Below, piece after piece: positions 1 to 10,562 of a stretch of 64,000 nucleotides of DNA. Where the stretch lies: contig CAJOEI010000002.1 of NCBI GenBank assembly GCA_905233465.1, positions 1 to 64,000 of the forward strand. The letters run 5' to 3'. The position numbers and the translations under genes were made by a program. The notes under the pieces are model-generated. The model saw nothing but the letters and a program-made list of their open reading frames with translations. It was not told the DNA's origin and did not search any database. Source of the stretch: an uncultured Bacteroidaceae bacterium (GTDB lineage: Bacteria > Bacteroidota > Bacteroidia > Bacteroidales > Bacteroidaceae). Positions within the stretch are counted from its first letter, which is position 1; every line of letters begins with the position of its first letter.

Positions 1-25
1 CGTTCATTGTCGTAATCTTTGCGTG

Positions 26-33
26 CAAAGGTA
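26..33 (-). promoter_or_regulatory. Promoter -7 element for a gene off the left edge
   Basis: The minus strand reads TACCTTTG here, the Bacteroidota -7 consensus. A possible minus-strand ATG at position 7 lies about 19 bases downstream, so a gene probably begins at the very left edge and runs out of the window. Only two codons are visible, so no product can be named. Confidence 0.5.
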
Positions 34-407
34 CTAACAAATGACGAGATATAAGCAATTAAACTAATTTTTCAACACAGGGTTTTGCAAGTGACCCAAA
101 AAAACGCCAAGATTCTCAAAGGAGCACGTCTTATATATGCCGAAAATCTCAATGCGTACTAATCAAACAATCCATTCGTCAGGTTTACCGCATCCACTTT
201 TTCTCTATCAGATGGCTAAATGAGGTTACGATTTAGAAACCTAACTCCTTCACCAATCCTCCCCAATTTGCTTTCAGCCCCCAATTGTACTTCCTCATTC
301 TTCCCCGTCTTGCCTTTATTTTAGGTCGAAATGCGTTAATCTTCCAAAATCGCTTCGCTTTTACAAGCTTTTTTCGTTAGTTTTTTCGCCTTTCTCTTTT
401 TTCTTGC
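34..407. other. Intergenic gap without recognisable gene
   Basis: This AT-rich stretch lies between the left-edge promoter and the mgtC-like gene. I found no plausible reading frame, RNA gene, strong hairpin or tandem array in it. The only open frame is a low-complexity minus-strand one that overlaps the next gene and looks spurious. Confidence 0.5.
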
Positions 408-415
408 TACCTTTG
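408..415 (+). promoter_or_regulatory. Promoter -7 element (TACCTTTG) for the mgtC-mutS genes
   Basis: TACCTTTG ends only seven bases before the ATG at 423. Transcription would start a few bases downstream, so the mRNA would be almost leaderless with no room for a Shine-Dalgarno sequence. Confidence 0.6.
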
Positions 416-422
416 CGGCCGT

Positions 423-1103
423 ATGGAAACACAATTCTTCATCCGCATCGGCCTGGCCGCGCTGCTTGGTGGCGCCATAGGCATGGAACGTGGCTATCGG
501 GCTAAGGAGGCCGGCTTCCGCACGCATTTCCTTGTTGCTCTTGGTGCCGCGTTATTTATGATATTGTCGGCACATGGTTTCAAGGGTGTGCTGGTGTCGG
601 AGAATCATCGTTTGGATGTGTCGCGCATTGCAGCACAGGTGGTTTCTGGCATTGGTTTCATCGGCGCAGGCACGATTATCTTTCAGCGTCAGGTGGTACA
701 TGGTCTCACCACTGCTGCCGGCCTGTGGGTGACGGCTGCCATAGGCATGGCTGCAGGTGCAGGGATGTATGCTCTGGCCACCTTCACCACGGTACTGGTA
801 CTCATTGGCCTTGAAGCACTTAACTCGTTGCTGCCGCGCATCGGCCACCGCAACATCACACTCACGCTGACGGCCGCAGACCGCTCGCAGCTGCGCGAAG
901 TGCTCTCTCAGTTGAAGTCCGACGGCGTGGCTATAGCCAACTTTGCGCTAAGTGAACAGACACGCCGCCTGACAGAGACATCACCCTCCACACGCTGCTA
1001 TGTGCTGAAGATGGAAATCAAGACTCCACGCAGCAAGTACAGCGAACACATTCTGCACTTCATCACAGGAATAGATGGTGTTGAAGTGGAAAGCATAGAA
1101 TAG
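423..1103 (+). CDS. MgtC/SapB family inner-membrane protein
   Basis: This 226-residue protein carries the MgtC family signature near its N-terminus: a glycine-rich first helix followed by GMERGYRAKEAGFRTHFLV, then three or four further hydrophobic segments up to about residue 140. A soluble C-terminal domain (about 141-226) resembles the ACT-like tail of MgtC proteins. MgtC relatives modulate membrane ATPase activity and magnesium or phosphate homeostasis; the exact role in Bacteroidota is unsettled. It sits seven bases ahead of mutS, so the two are probably cotranscribed from the promoter just before the ATG. No magnesium-responsive leader is visible, because the promoter nearly abuts the start codon. 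Confidence 0.85.
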   Translation: METQFFIRIGLAALLGGAIGMERGYRAKEAGFRTHFLVALGAALFMILSAHGFKGVLVSENHRLDVSRIAAQVVSGIGFIGAGTIIFQRQVVHGLTTAAGLWVTAAIGMAAGAGMYALATFTTVLVLIGLEALNSLLPRIGHRNITLTLTAADRSQLREVLSQLKSDGVAIANFALSEQTRRLTETSPSTRCYVLKMEIKTPRSKYSEHILHFITGIDGVEVESIE

Positions 1104-1110
1104 ATAGCCA

Positions 1111-3729
1111 ATGGCAACGGATATTTCCTCTACACCGATGATGCGTCAGTTCTTTGAGTTGAAGTCGAAGCATCCTGATGCTATAATGCTGTTCCGCTGT
1201 GGTGACTTCTACGAGACGTATGCGGATGATGCCGTTGTTGCGGCAGACATTCTTGGCATCACGTTGACGAAGCGCAACAACGGCAATGGCGGTGAGAGTG
1301 TGGCGATGGCCGGTTTCCCATATCATGCTTTGGACACTTATCTGCCGAAGTTGGTTCGTGCGGGTCGTCGTGTGGCTATCTGCGACCAGTTGGAAGACCC
1401 GAAGTTGGCGAAGAAGTTGGTGAAGCGCGGCATCACGGAGTTGGTGACTCCTGGTGTGGCGCTGCAGGACACGGTGCTGAACTATCGCGAGAACAACTTC
1501 CTGGCTGCTGTGCACTTCGGTGGCGAGGATCATGTTGGTGTGTCGTTTCTGGATATCTCCACTGGTGAATATCTTGTTGCTGAGGGTCCTGCCGAATATG
1601 TCGACAAACTGTTGGCGAGTTTCGGCCCGAAGGAGGTGCTGTATGAGCGTGGCCGTCGGGGGCTGTTTGAGGGTTGTTTTGGCAGCAAATGGGTGACCTT
1701 CGAACTTGACGACTGGGTGTTTACGGCACAGACGGCGAGGGAGAAGCTGCTGAGGCATTTCGAGGTAGCCTCGCTGAAGGGCTTTGGCGTTGAGAAGATG
1801 GTGCAGGGTGTGATAGCTGCGGGTGCGATATTGGAGTATCTTGCGCTGACGGGCCACACCCAGGTTGGTCACATCACCAGCATGAGCCGCATCGACGAGT
1901 CACGTTATGTGCGTCTGGACCGTTTCACTATCCGCAATCTTGAGCTGGTTGAGGCTCAGGGCGAGGGTGGCAAGTCGCTGTTGGACGTCATCGACCACAC
2001 CACGACACCTATGGGCGCACGCATGCTGCATCGCTGGCTGCTGTTTCCGCTGCGCGATGTGACGCAGATCACGTCGCGCTTAGACATCGTGGACTATTAC
2101 TTCAGACATCCTGAATTCCGGGAGCTGATAGGCGAACAGCTGCACCACATCGGAGACCTGGAACGCATCGTCTCCAAGGTGAGTGTGGGGCGTGTGGGTC
2201 CGCGCGACCTTGTGCAGCTGCTGACGGCGCTGAGGGCGATACAGCCCATCAAGAACGTGTGCACGCTGACGGGTGAGCCCACGCTGACACGCATCGGTGA
2301 GCAGCTGAATCTGTGCCAAAGCATCCGCGACCGCATTGCCCGCGAGCTGCGCCCTGACCCGCCACTGACGTTGCAGAAGGGCGGCGTGATGGCTTCGGGT
2401 ATCTCGGCCGAGCTGGATGAGTTGCGCGACATAGCCTCCGGCGGCAAGGAATATCTGCTGCGTCTGCAGCAGCGCGAGGCCGAGGCGACGGGCATACAGA
2501 GCCTGAAAGTGGCCTACAACAATGTCTTCGGCTACTATCTCGAGGTGCGCAACACGTACAAGGACCGTGTGCCGCCGACATGGATACGCAAGCAGACGCT
2601 GGTGAATGCCGAGCGATATATCACAGAGGAGCTGAAGGACTATGAGCAGAAGATCCTCGGTGCGGAGGAGCGCATCATCGCGTTGGAGACGCAGCTGTTT
2701 GGTGCGTTGGTGGCTGAGGTGGCGAACTTCGTGCCAGACATCCAGCGCAACGCGCAATTGGTGGCGCAGTTGGACTGCCTGCTCTCCTACGCCGTGGTGG
2801 CAGCCGAGCGAGGTTATATTCGTCCTGTGGTGGATGAGTCGCTGGAGATTGACATACGTGCGGGGCGCCATCCCGTGATAGAATGTCACATGCCTCCGGG
2901 CGAACGATATACTCCTAACGATGTCCGCGTGGACACGCAGACGCAACAGATACTAATCATCACCGGCCCGAACATGGCGGGTAAGAGTGCGCTGCTGCGC
3001 CAGACGGCGCTGATCACGCTGATGGCACAGATGGGCTGCTTCGTGCCGGCCGAGAGTGCACATATAGGATTGGTGGACAAGATCTTCACGCGTGTGGGTG
3101 CATCGGACAACATCAGCGTTGGCGAGAGCACTTTCATGGTGGAGATGAACGAAGCGGCCAACATCCTTAACAACATATCAGAGCGTTCGCTGATACTCTT
3201 CGACGAGCTGGGCCGCGGCACAAGCACATACGACGGCATCAGCATAGCGTGGGCGATAGTGGAATTCATCCACGAGAACCAGCGTGGGCACGCGAGGACG
3301 CTCTTTGCCACACACTATCACGAACTCAATGAGATGGAGCAGCGCTTCCAGCGCGTGAAGAACTTCAACGTCAGCGTGCGCGAGGTGCGCGGCAAAGTCA
3401 TCTTCCTACGCAAGCTGGTGCCGGGCGGTTCGGAGCACAGTTTCGGCATTCATGTGGCCCGTCTGGCCGGTATGCCGCGCGACATCGTGAAGCGTGCAGA
3501 GGTCATCCTCAGCCAATTGGAGTCCGCTGCCAGCCGCGAGGGACTGGGCTCCGGAACGAAGATAGGCATGATGCCTCAGCCCGACCAGATGCAACTGTCA
3601 TTCTTCCAGCTCGATGACCCTGTGCTGTGTCAGATTCGCGACGAGATACTGAATCTCGACATCGACAACCTCACCCCCATGCAGGCGCTACAGAAGCTGG
3701 ACAATATCAAGCGCATAGTTAAAGGTTGA
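1111..3729 (+). CDS. mutS: DNA mismatch repair protein MutS
   Basis: MutS binds mismatched or looped DNA and uses ATP to recruit MutL. The 872-residue length fits the MutS1 family. The N-terminal mismatch-binding domain has the expected start ([25 protein letters not shown] split around the conserved F-Y-E core), followed by connector, lever and clamp regions. The ATPase has Walker [10 protein letters not shown] near residue 620 and Walker [17 protein letters not shown] near residue 697. The C-terminus has the helix-turn-helix dimerisation segment. The stop codon TGA falls inside the first copy of the downstream GTTGAAAG/GTTTAAAG repeats. Confidence 0.97.
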   Translation: MATDISSTPMMRQFFELKSKHPDAIMLFRCGDFYETYADDAVVAADILGITLTKRNNGNGGESVAMAGFPYHALDTYLPKLVRAGRRVAICDQLEDPKLAKKLVKRGITELVTPGVALQDTVLNYRENNFLAAVHFGGEDHVGVSFLDISTGEYLVAEGPAEYVDKLLASFGPKEVLYERGRRGLFEGCFGSKWVTFELDDWVFTAQTAREKLLRHFEVASLKGFGVEKMVQGVIAAGAILEYLALTGHTQVGHITSMSRIDESRYVRLDRFTIRNLELVEAQGEGGKSLLDVIDHTTTPMGARMLHRWLLFPLRDVTQITSRLDIVDYYFRHPEFRELIGEQLHHIGDLERIVSKVSVGRVGPRDLVQLLTALRAIQPIKNVCTLTGEPTLTRIGEQLNLCQSIRDRIARELRPDPPLTLQKGGVMASGISAELDELRDIASGGKEYLLRLQQREAEATGIQSLKVAYNNVFGYYLEVRNTYKDRVPPTWIRKQTLVNAERYITEELKDYEQKILGAEERIIALETQLFGALVAEVANFVPDIQRNAQLVAQLDCLLSYAVVAAERGYIRPVVDESLEIDIRAGRHPVIECHMPPGERYTPNDVRVDTQTQQILIITGPNMAGKSALLRQTALITLMAQMGCFVPAESAHIGLVDKIFTRVGASDNISVGESTFMVEMNEAANILNNISERSLILFDELGRGTSTYDGISIAWAIVEFIHENQRGHARTLFATHYHELNEMEQRFQRVKNFNVSVREVRGKVIFLRKLVPGGSEHSFGIHVARLAGMPRDIVKRAEVILSQLESAASREGLGSGTKIGMMPQPDQMQLSFFQLDDPVLCQIRDEILNLDIDNLTPMQALQKLDNIKRIVKG

Positions 3730-3831
3730 AAGTTTAAAGTAGTTCAATAGTTCAAGAGTTTAAGAGTTTAAGAGTTTAATGGTGAGGGCTTAAATTGTAA
3801 ATTCGTAAATTGTAAATTGTAAATTCATAAG
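3724..3831 (+). repeat. AT-rich tandem repeats (AGTTTAAG and AAATTGT units)
   Basis: The mutS-purE gap consists almost entirely of short direct repeats: AGTTTAAAG, AGTTCAATAG, three AGAGTTTAAG-like units, then three copies of a TAAATTG(T) unit. The first copy supplies the mutS stop codon. No hairpin terminator is seen, so readthrough into purE is plausible. Confidence 0.8.
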
Positions 3832-4335
3832 ATGACTCCGAAAGTATCGATTATCATGGGTAGCACAAGCGACCTGCCCGTGATGGAAAAAGCAGCTTTG
3901 TTTCTTGATCAGATGGAGGTGCCATTTGAGATGAATGCCCTATCAGCGCACAGGACGCCATCCGAGGTTGAGCACTTTGCACGTCAGGCTGAGAGCCGCG
4001 GACTGAAAGTGATTATCGCGGCAGCAGGCATGGCTGCGGCGCTGCCCGGTGTCATCGCCGCACAGACCACGCTGCCAGTCATAGGAGTACCCATAAAAGG
4101 TATGCTCGACGGGCTTGACGCACTGCTATCCATAGTACAGATGCCTCCTGGCATCCCTGTGGCTACCGTGGGTGTCAACGGTGCACAGAATGCAGCGGTG
4201 CTGGCCTGTGAGATGCTGTCGCTGACCGACGAGGCGCTTGCAGAGCGCATGCGTCAGTACAAAGCTGGCCTTGCAGAGAAGATTGTCAAGGCCAATGCTG
4301 AACTGGCGGCGCTGGAGTATAAGTTTAAAGTTTAA
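3832..4335 (+). CDS. purE: N5-carboxyaminoimidazole ribonucleotide mutase PurE
   Basis: PurE interconverts N5-CAIR and CAIR in purine synthesis. The 167-residue length is standard for class I PurE. The substrate-binding GSTSDLPVM loop near the N-terminus, the NALSAHRTP segment around residue 40 and the [15 protein letters not shown] glycine-rich loop (here [12 protein letters not shown]) are all present. No purK is adjacent. The C-terminal residues and stop (AAG TTT AAA GTT TAA) are read from the start of the following repeat array, so the last few residues are probably repeat-derived. Confidence 0.95.
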   Translation: MTPKVSIIMGSTSDLPVMEKAALFLDQMEVPFEMNALSAHRTPSEVEHFARQAESRGLKVIIAAAGMAAALPGVIAAQTTLPVIGVPIKGMLDGLDALLSIVQMPPGIPVATVGVNGAQNAAVLACEMLSLTDEALAERMRQYKAGLAEKIVKANAELAALEYKFKV

Positions 4336-4424
4336 AGTAGTTCAAAAGTTCAAGAGTTCAAAAGTTCAAGAGTTCAAAAGTTCAAGAGTTCAAAAGTTCA
4401 AAAGTTCAAAAGTTTAAGGTTTAA
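4321..4424 (+). repeat. 8-bp tandem repeat array, unit AGTTCAA(A/G)
   Basis: About ten consecutive copies of the octamer AGTTCAAA or AGTTCAAG, partly alternating, fill the purE-ispG gap. Flanking GTTTAAAG units include the purE stop codon at 4333-4335. An eight-base unit cannot be read through in frame, unlike the 9-bp arrays elsewhere in the window. Confidence 0.85.
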
Positions 4425-4427
4425 AGA

Positions 4428-5579
<1,152 letters not shown>

Positions 5580-5589
5580 TGATAGAAAA

Positions 5590-5634
5590 AATAGATACAA
5601 TAGATGCTATAGATAAAATAGATACAATAGATAA
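5590..5634 (+). repeat. 9-bp tandem repeat, unit AATAGATAC
   Basis: Five consecutive nonamers (AATAGATAC, AATAGATGC, TATAGATAA, AATAGATAC, AATAGATAA) fill the gap between ispG and cysS. The unit resembles the in-frame nCTATAGAn array inside the WbqC-like gene at 63816-63860, suggesting one repeat family in coding and noncoding positions. Confidence 0.85.
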
Positions 5635-5656
5635 ATTATTAACTCCACAATAAACA

Positions 5657-7153
5657 ATGAATACTCAACCATTATTAATATATAACACCCTCTCCCGTCA
5701 GAAGGAACTCTTCACCCCTGTTATCCCTGGTCGCGTGGGCATGTATGTCTGCGGCCCCACCGTCTATGGCGACGCACATCTTGGTCATGCCCGCCCTGCC
5801 ATCACCTTCGACCTGTTGTTCCGCTACCTCCAGCACATTGGCTATAAGGTGCGCTACGTGCGCAACATCACCGATGTGGGTCACCTGGAGCATGATGCCG
5901 ACGAGGGCGAGGACAAGATTGCCAAGAAGGCGCGTCTGGAGCAGCTCGAACCTATGGAAGTAGCACAATACTACACCAACCGCTTCCACGATGCTATGCG
6001 GGCACTGAACTGCCTGCCGCCCAGCATAGAGCCACATGCCACAGGTCATATCATTGAGCAGATACAGCTCGTCAAGGAGATTCTTGGCAACGGCTATGCC
6101 TATGAAAGTCAAGGCAGTGTCTATTTCGACGTGGAGAAGTATAACGAGAAATATCGCTATGGCAAGCTGAGCGGCCGTAACCTCACCGATGTCATCAACA
6201 ACTCACGCGAGCTTGACGGACAGAGCGAGAAGCACAACCAAGTGGACTTCGCACTATGGAAGTGTGCGCAACCCGAACATATCATGCGCTGGCCGTCGCC
6301 TTGGAGCGACGGTTTCCCCGGTTGGCACTGCGAGTGCACCGCCATGGGCCGGAAATATCTTGGCTCGCATTTCGACATACACGGTGGAGGCATGGACCTT
6401 GTCTTCCCTCACCACGAATGCGAGATAGCTCAGGCTGTAGCCTCACAGGGCGATGACATGGTCAAGTACTGGATGCACTGCAACATGATTACCATCGGAG
6501 GTCAGAAGATGGGCAAATCGTTGGGTAACTTCATCACACTGAATGAGTTCTTCACCGGCACCCACGAGAAGCTCACACAGGCCTACTCGCCCATGACAGT
6601 GCGCTTCTTCATCCTTCAGGCTCACTACCGTAGCACTGTAGACTTCAGCAACGAAGCCCTGCAAGCCGCTGAGAAAGGTCTGCAGAAGCTGTCTGCCGCG
6701 CTGCAGGATGCCAAGCGGATAACGCCGTCCACCCAAAGCGACGATGACGCACATCGTGTGGCCACCACACTGCGGCAGCGCTGCTACGACGCCATGAACG
6801 ACGACCTTGCCTCGCCGACCGTCATCAGTTTGCTGTTTGAAGCCGCCAGCACGCTCAACCGCATCCTTGACCATAAAGGCAACATTGACGCCGCTGACCT
6901 TCAAGAGATTGTAGACACGATGCGTCTTTTTGCAGAGGACATCCTCGGTCTGCAGTTCAATGCCGCCGCCGGCACGTCTGCAGCACGCGAGGAGGCTTTC
7001 GGAGCGGTTGTCGACATGCTACTGGAGCAACGCGCCAAGGCAAAAGCAGCCAAGGACTGGGCCACATCGGATGCCATCCGCGACCGTCTGGCCGAGCTGG
7101 GCTTTGAGGTCAAGGACACCAAGGACGGCGCCTCGTGGGTGCTCAACAAGTGA
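5657..7153 (+). CDS. cysS: Cysteinyl-tRNA synthetase
   Basis: CysRS charges tRNA-Cys. This class I synthetase of 498 residues has the first zinc cysteine in [18 protein letters not shown] (C32, HIGH-type HLGH at 41-44), the further zinc ligands in [10 protein letters not shown] and PHHECEIAQ, and the KMGKS signature at 284-288. A helical anticodon-binding C-terminal region follows. The upstream gap is a 9-bp repeat array with no clear promoter, so transcription may continue from ispG. Confidence 0.97.
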   Translation: MNTQPLLIYNTLSRQKELFTPVIPGRVGMYVCGPTVYGDAHLGHARPAITFDLLFRYLQHIGYKVRYVRNITDVGHLEHDADEGEDKIAKKARLEQLEPMEVAQYYTNRFHDAMRALNCLPPSIEPHATGHIIEQIQLVKEILGNGYAYESQGSVYFDVEKYNEKYRYGKLSGRNLTDVINNSRELDGQSEKHNQVDFALWKCAQPEHIMRWPSPWSDGFPGWHCECTAMGRKYLGSHFDIHGGGMDLVFPHHECEIAQAVASQGDDMVKYWMHCNMITIGGQKMGKSLGNFITLNEFFTGTHEKLTQAYSPMTVRFFILQAHYRSTVDFSNEALQAAEKGLQKLSAALQDAKRITPSTQSDDDAHRVATTLRQRCYDAMNDDLASPTVISLLFEAASTLNRILDHKGNIDAADLQEIVDTMRLFAEDILGLQFNAAAGTSAAREEAFGAVVDMLLEQRAKAKAAKDWATSDAIRDRLAELGFEVKDTKDGASWVLNK

Positions 7154-7206
7154 TACCTAAAAATGATGATTTTGGGGTTGCCGAGCAGCAAAAGTAGTAC
7201 AATATC

Positions 7207-7237
7207 TTGGCCGGTAGCTGGAAATGGCATATCTTTG
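7207..7237 (+). promoter_or_regulatory. Promoter for feoAB
   Basis: TTG at 7207-7209 and TATCTTTG at 7230-7237 are separated by 20 bp, matching the Bacteroidota -33/-7 arrangement. The -7 element overlaps an in-frame upstream start codon, which argues that translation begins at the ATG at 7269. Confidence 0.6.
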
Positions 7238-7268
7238 CCATCCAATCAGCAACACTAAATACACAGCT

Positions 7269-9674
7269 ATGACTCTTTCGGAGCTCACGACAGGACAAAC
7301 AGCTGTCATCAAGAAGGTGAACGGCCACGGTGGATTCCGCAAGCGCATCATTGAGATGGGATTCATCCAGGGTCAACAGGTGGAGGTGCTATTGGCAGCT
7401 CCACTGCAGGATCCCGTAAAGTATCGCATAATGGGCTATGAAGTCAGCCTGCGCCGTGCCGAGGCTGACATGATAGAGGTGGACAAACTCAACGCCTCAA
7501 CTCCACACCCTAACAAGGAAGAAGTCGGAGGAAGGACTGCTACCGCCACTCCCCATCAAGGTATCTCTGTAGCACTCATCGGCAACCCAAACTGCGGCAA
7601 GACATCATTGTTCAACTTCGCCAGCGGAGCACATGCACGCGTGGGCAACTACAGCGGCGTCACCGTGGATGCCACAGTGGCCACGGCTCATTTCGAGGGT
7701 CACACGCTGAACATGACAGACCTGCCGGGAACATACTCCCTCTCGTGCTACTCGCCGGAAGAGCTGTATGTCCGGAAATATTTGGCCAGCCAAATGCCAG
7801 ACGTGATCATCAACGTCATCGACTCGTCCAATCTGGAACGCAACCTGTATCTGACCACACAGCTGTTAGACATGGACTTGCGTGTCGTATGCGCGCTGAA
7901 CATGTATGATGAGTTTGAACTACGCGGCGACACTGTGGACATCCCGACGCTGGAACGTCTGCTGGGTGTGCCTATGGTGCCCACCTCTTTCAGGACCGGT
8001 CGCGGCGTGCCTGAGTTGCTGCGTGCCGTTGTGGAGGTAGCCACCGACCGCAACGCCGTATCCCACCATATCCACATCGCATACGGCCACGAGATAGAAG
8101 ATGGCATCAAACATATCCAGCACTACCTGCGCCCCAATGCCGCGTTGCATGCACGCTATTCCACACGCTATCTGGCTCTGAAGCTGCTTGAGGGTGACAC
8201 AGAGATGGCATCTCTCGTGCATCAGGCTCTCGAGGACGAGGCAGCCATCAAGGCTGTGCGCGATGCTGTGGACACAGCATCACGCCGCATACAAGAGGAG
8301 CAGGAGGTGGATGCCGAGACAGCCATCATGGATGCCAAATACGGCTTTATACACGGTGCGCTGGCAGAAGCTGGCTTCCGTGCAGGCACCAAGACCGACA
8401 CCTACCGCACAACACATATCATCGACAACATACTGTCGAACCGCTATTTAGGCTTCCCCATCTTCTTCCTCGTACTATTCCTGATGTTCGAGACCACGTT
8501 TGTGCTTGGACAATACCCGATGGACTGGATTGAGGCTGCCGTAGCGTGGCTCGGGCAGTGGGTGGGCTCAACACTGGACGAGGGTCCGCTGCGTTCGATG
8601 CTCGTGGATGGAGTGATAGGTGGCGTGGGATCGGTCATCGTCTTCCTGCCGCAGATACTCATTCTTTACTGTTTCATATCATTCATGGAGGACTCGGGCT
8701 ACATGGCCCGCGCCGCATTCATCATGGACCGCCTCATGCACGGCATGGGTCTGCACGGCAAGTCGTTCATTCCGCTCATCATGGGCTTCGGCTGCAATGT
8801 GCCGGCTGTTATGGCCACACGCACCATTGAGAGCCGGCGCTCTCGCCTGATAACCATGATGATACTGCCATTCATGTCGTGTTCGGCCCGCCTGCCGATT
8901 TACATAATGATTGTGGGCACATTCTTTGCTGCGCAATGGCGCTCCACGGTGCTGCTGTCGCTATATGCAATCGGCATCCTGGTGGCAGTGGTGGTAAGCA
9001 ATGTATTCTCGCGCCTTGTGCTACGCAGCGACGACACACCGTTTGTGATGGAACTGCCGCCATATCGCTGGCCCACGGCCAAGGCCATCGGACGCCATAC
9101 ATGGGAGAAAGGCAAGGAATACCTGCGCAAAATGGGAGGCATCATCCTCGTGGCAAGCATCATCGTATGGGCGCTGAGCTACTTTGGCCCTGCCCGCCCG
9201 GGCAGCAACGCTTGGAGCATGGAGGCCCACGTGGCTCAGAATATGGAACAGAGCTGGCTCGGACGCTTCGGCCAGACCATATCCCCTGTCTTCTCCCCAC
9301 AGGGTTTCAACTGGAAACTCGATGTCAGCATCTTGGCCGGCGTGGGAGCCAAAGAGATTGTGGCATCCACTATGGGCGTTCTCTACTCCGGCGACGACAG
9401 TTTTGGCGACCTTGGCAGTCTGGACGACGTGGAAGCTGATGCCGACAGCAGTCAGATGAGCCGCTTCGAACAGCTACACCAAATGATGGCTGCCGACGGT
9501 GTAACACCGCAGACAGCCTATGCCTATTTGATATTTGTCCTGCTCTACTTCCCCTGTTTGGCAACAATCGTTGCCATCAAAAACGAGACATCATCCTGGC
9601 GTTGGGCCATTACAGCCGCCGTATACACCACAGTGGTAGCATGGGTGGTGTCGGCAATAGTGGCAAATATATAA
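7269..9674 (+). CDS. feoB: Fused ferrous iron transport protein FeoA-FeoB
   Basis: This protein of about 801 residues imports Fe2+ across the inner membrane. Residues 1-75 are a FeoA SH3-like domain. A linker leads to the G-protein domain with G1 GNPNCGKTS at 105-113, the DLPGTYSLS switch and NMYDE as G4. The C-terminal half is the polytopic FeoB core, with two Gate-type segments including MGFGCNVPAVMATRTIESRR and LPFMSCSARLPIY, whose cysteines are conserved in FeoB. FeoA-FeoB fusions are common in Bacteroidota. The start at 7269 is preferred over 7224 because the promoter -7 element lies between them. No iron-regulatory box is evident. Confidence 0.95.
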   Translation: MTLSELTTGQTAVIKKVNGHGGFRKRIIEMGFIQGQQVEVLLAAPLQDPVKYRIMGYEVSLRRAEADMIEVDKLNASTPHPNKEEVGGRTATATPHQGISVALIGNPNCGKTSLFNFASGAHARVGNYSGVTVDATVATAHFEGHTLNMTDLPGTYSLSCYSPEELYVRKYLASQMPDVIINVIDSSNLERNLYLTTQLLDMDLRVVCALNMYDEFELRGDTVDIPTLERLLGVPMVPTSFRTGRGVPELLRAVVEVATDRNAVSHHIHIAYGHEIEDGIKHIQHYLRPNAALHARYSTRYLALKLLEGDTEMASLVHQALEDEAAIKAVRDAVDTASRRIQEEQEVDAETAIMDAKYGFIHGALAEAGFRAGTKTDTYRTTHIIDNILSNRYLGFPIFFLVLFLMFETTFVLGQYPMDWIEAAVAWLGQWVGSTLDEGPLRSMLVDGVIGGVGSVIVFLPQILILYCFISFMEDSGYMARAAFIMDRLMHGMGLHGKSFIPLIMGFGCNVPAVMATRTIESRRSRLITMMILPFMSCSARLPIYIMIVGTFFAAQWRSTVLLSLYAIGILVAVVVSNVFSRLVLRSDDTPFVMELPPYRWPTAKAIGRHTWEKGKEYLRKMGGIILVASIIVWALSYFGPARPGSNAWSMEAHVAQNMEQSWLGRFGQTISPVFSPQGFNWKLDVSILAGVGAKEIVASTMGVLYSGDDSFGDLGSLDDVEADADSSQMSRFEQLHQMMAADGVTPQTAYAYLIFVLLYFPCLATIVAIKNETSSWRWAITAAVYTTVVAWVVSAIVANI

Positions 9675-9681
9675 GTTTCTA

Positions 9682-10512
9682 TCACTTGATTTCCCTCTGC
9701 AGCTGTGCAGCACGCTGGATATCAGCCCGCGCTGCACGGCTGTTGTGTCTCTCGTGATAGAACTGAGCCCGTGCAAGATAATACGCCGGATTATCCGGTT
9801 CTATCTTGATGGCTTCAGCATAGTCAGCTTCTGCATCATCCCATAGCTTGCGCTGCATCTTCATGCCAGCACGTATGGCGTATGGTGCTGCACTGCGGGG
9901 ATGCATCGCAATAGCCAGATTGATGTTCTCCATTGCTTCCACAGGCCGGCGGTCGGCATCATTGACAAGCGCCAGCCCCGTCAGCGCCGCCAGGTTTGTG
10001 GCATCCGCACTGAGCAGGCGCTCGTAGTCGGCACGCGCATCCTTCCATTGATGACGTTTGCGGTATATCACAGCCCGCATCAGCAGAGCGTCGCTGTTGT
10101 CCGGGGACAGAGTCAGCACTGTTGCATAGTCTGCCAGCGCAGCATTCTCGTTGCCCATCTTCATCTGCAACGCAGCGCGGCCCAAGAGCAGATCCACTCC
10201 CTTGTCGTCCTGACCGATGGCAAGATTGTAGTAGTCCAATGCCAACACATTGTCTCCGCGTCGTTCGGCAATCTGTGCCAGATGTTTGAGCAGCAACACG
10301 TTGGTGGCCGCTGCCGGACTGACAGCCACAGCCTGCTTCATGGCAGCCTCAGCAGCTTCAAGGCTGTCTACCGACATATATCTGAAGGCTTGGCGCACAA
10401 GTACCTCATACGTCGATTCGCGCGACACCTCCTGAGCTGAGGCTGTGATGGAGCCGAGTGCCAGCAGGAGGGCTAATAATTGAGTATTGAAAATTGAAAA
10501 TTGAAAACGCAC
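9682..10512 (-). CDS. Periplasmic TPR-repeat protein
   Basis: A 276-residue protein with an N-terminal signal peptide ending near ITASAQE (about residue 27) and five to six tetratricopeptide repeats, for example DNSDALLMRAVIYRKRHQW and NPAYYLARAQFYHERHNS. TPR proteins of this kind are scaffolds; the partner is unknown. The GTG start and the first eleven residues (MRFQFSIFNTQ) are encoded by the TTTTCAATTTTCAATACTC-type repeats that fill the upstream gap, so part of the signal peptide appears to be repeat-derived. It lies eight bases from the convergent feoAB stop and follows leuB on the same strand. Confidence 0.75.
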   Translation of the reverse strand: MRFQFSIFNTQLLALLLALGSITASAQEVSRESTYEVLVRQAFRYMSVDSLEAAEAAMKQAVAVSPAAATNVLLLKHLAQIAERRGDNVLALDYYNLAIGQDDKGVDLLLGRAALQMKMGNENAALADYATVLTLSPDNSDALLMRAVIYRKRHQWKDARADYERLLSADATNLAALTGLALVNDADRRPVEAMENINLAIAMHPRSAAPYAIRAGMKMQRKLWDDAEADYAEAIKIEPDNPAYYLARAQFYHERHNSRAARADIQRAAQLQREIK

Positions 10513-10534
10513 TATTGGGAATTGAAAATTAAAA
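10474..10534 (-). repeat. AATTGAAA-type repeats running into the TPR gene start
   Basis: ATTGAGTATTGAAAATTGAAAATTGAAAA and a further GGAATTGAAAATTAAAAA cluster lie between leuB and the TPR gene and continue into its first codons. The family is the same as the repeats at 20922-20961, 58368-58446 and 63402-63430. Confidence 0.75.
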
Positions 10535-10562
10535 ACTCACAATGCCCTGCACACAGCGAGAG

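Noticed and set aside
2080-2946. 288-residue minus-strand frame inside mutS
   Set aside because: It is a shadow of a GC-rich conserved gene, with no promoter or recognisable domain.
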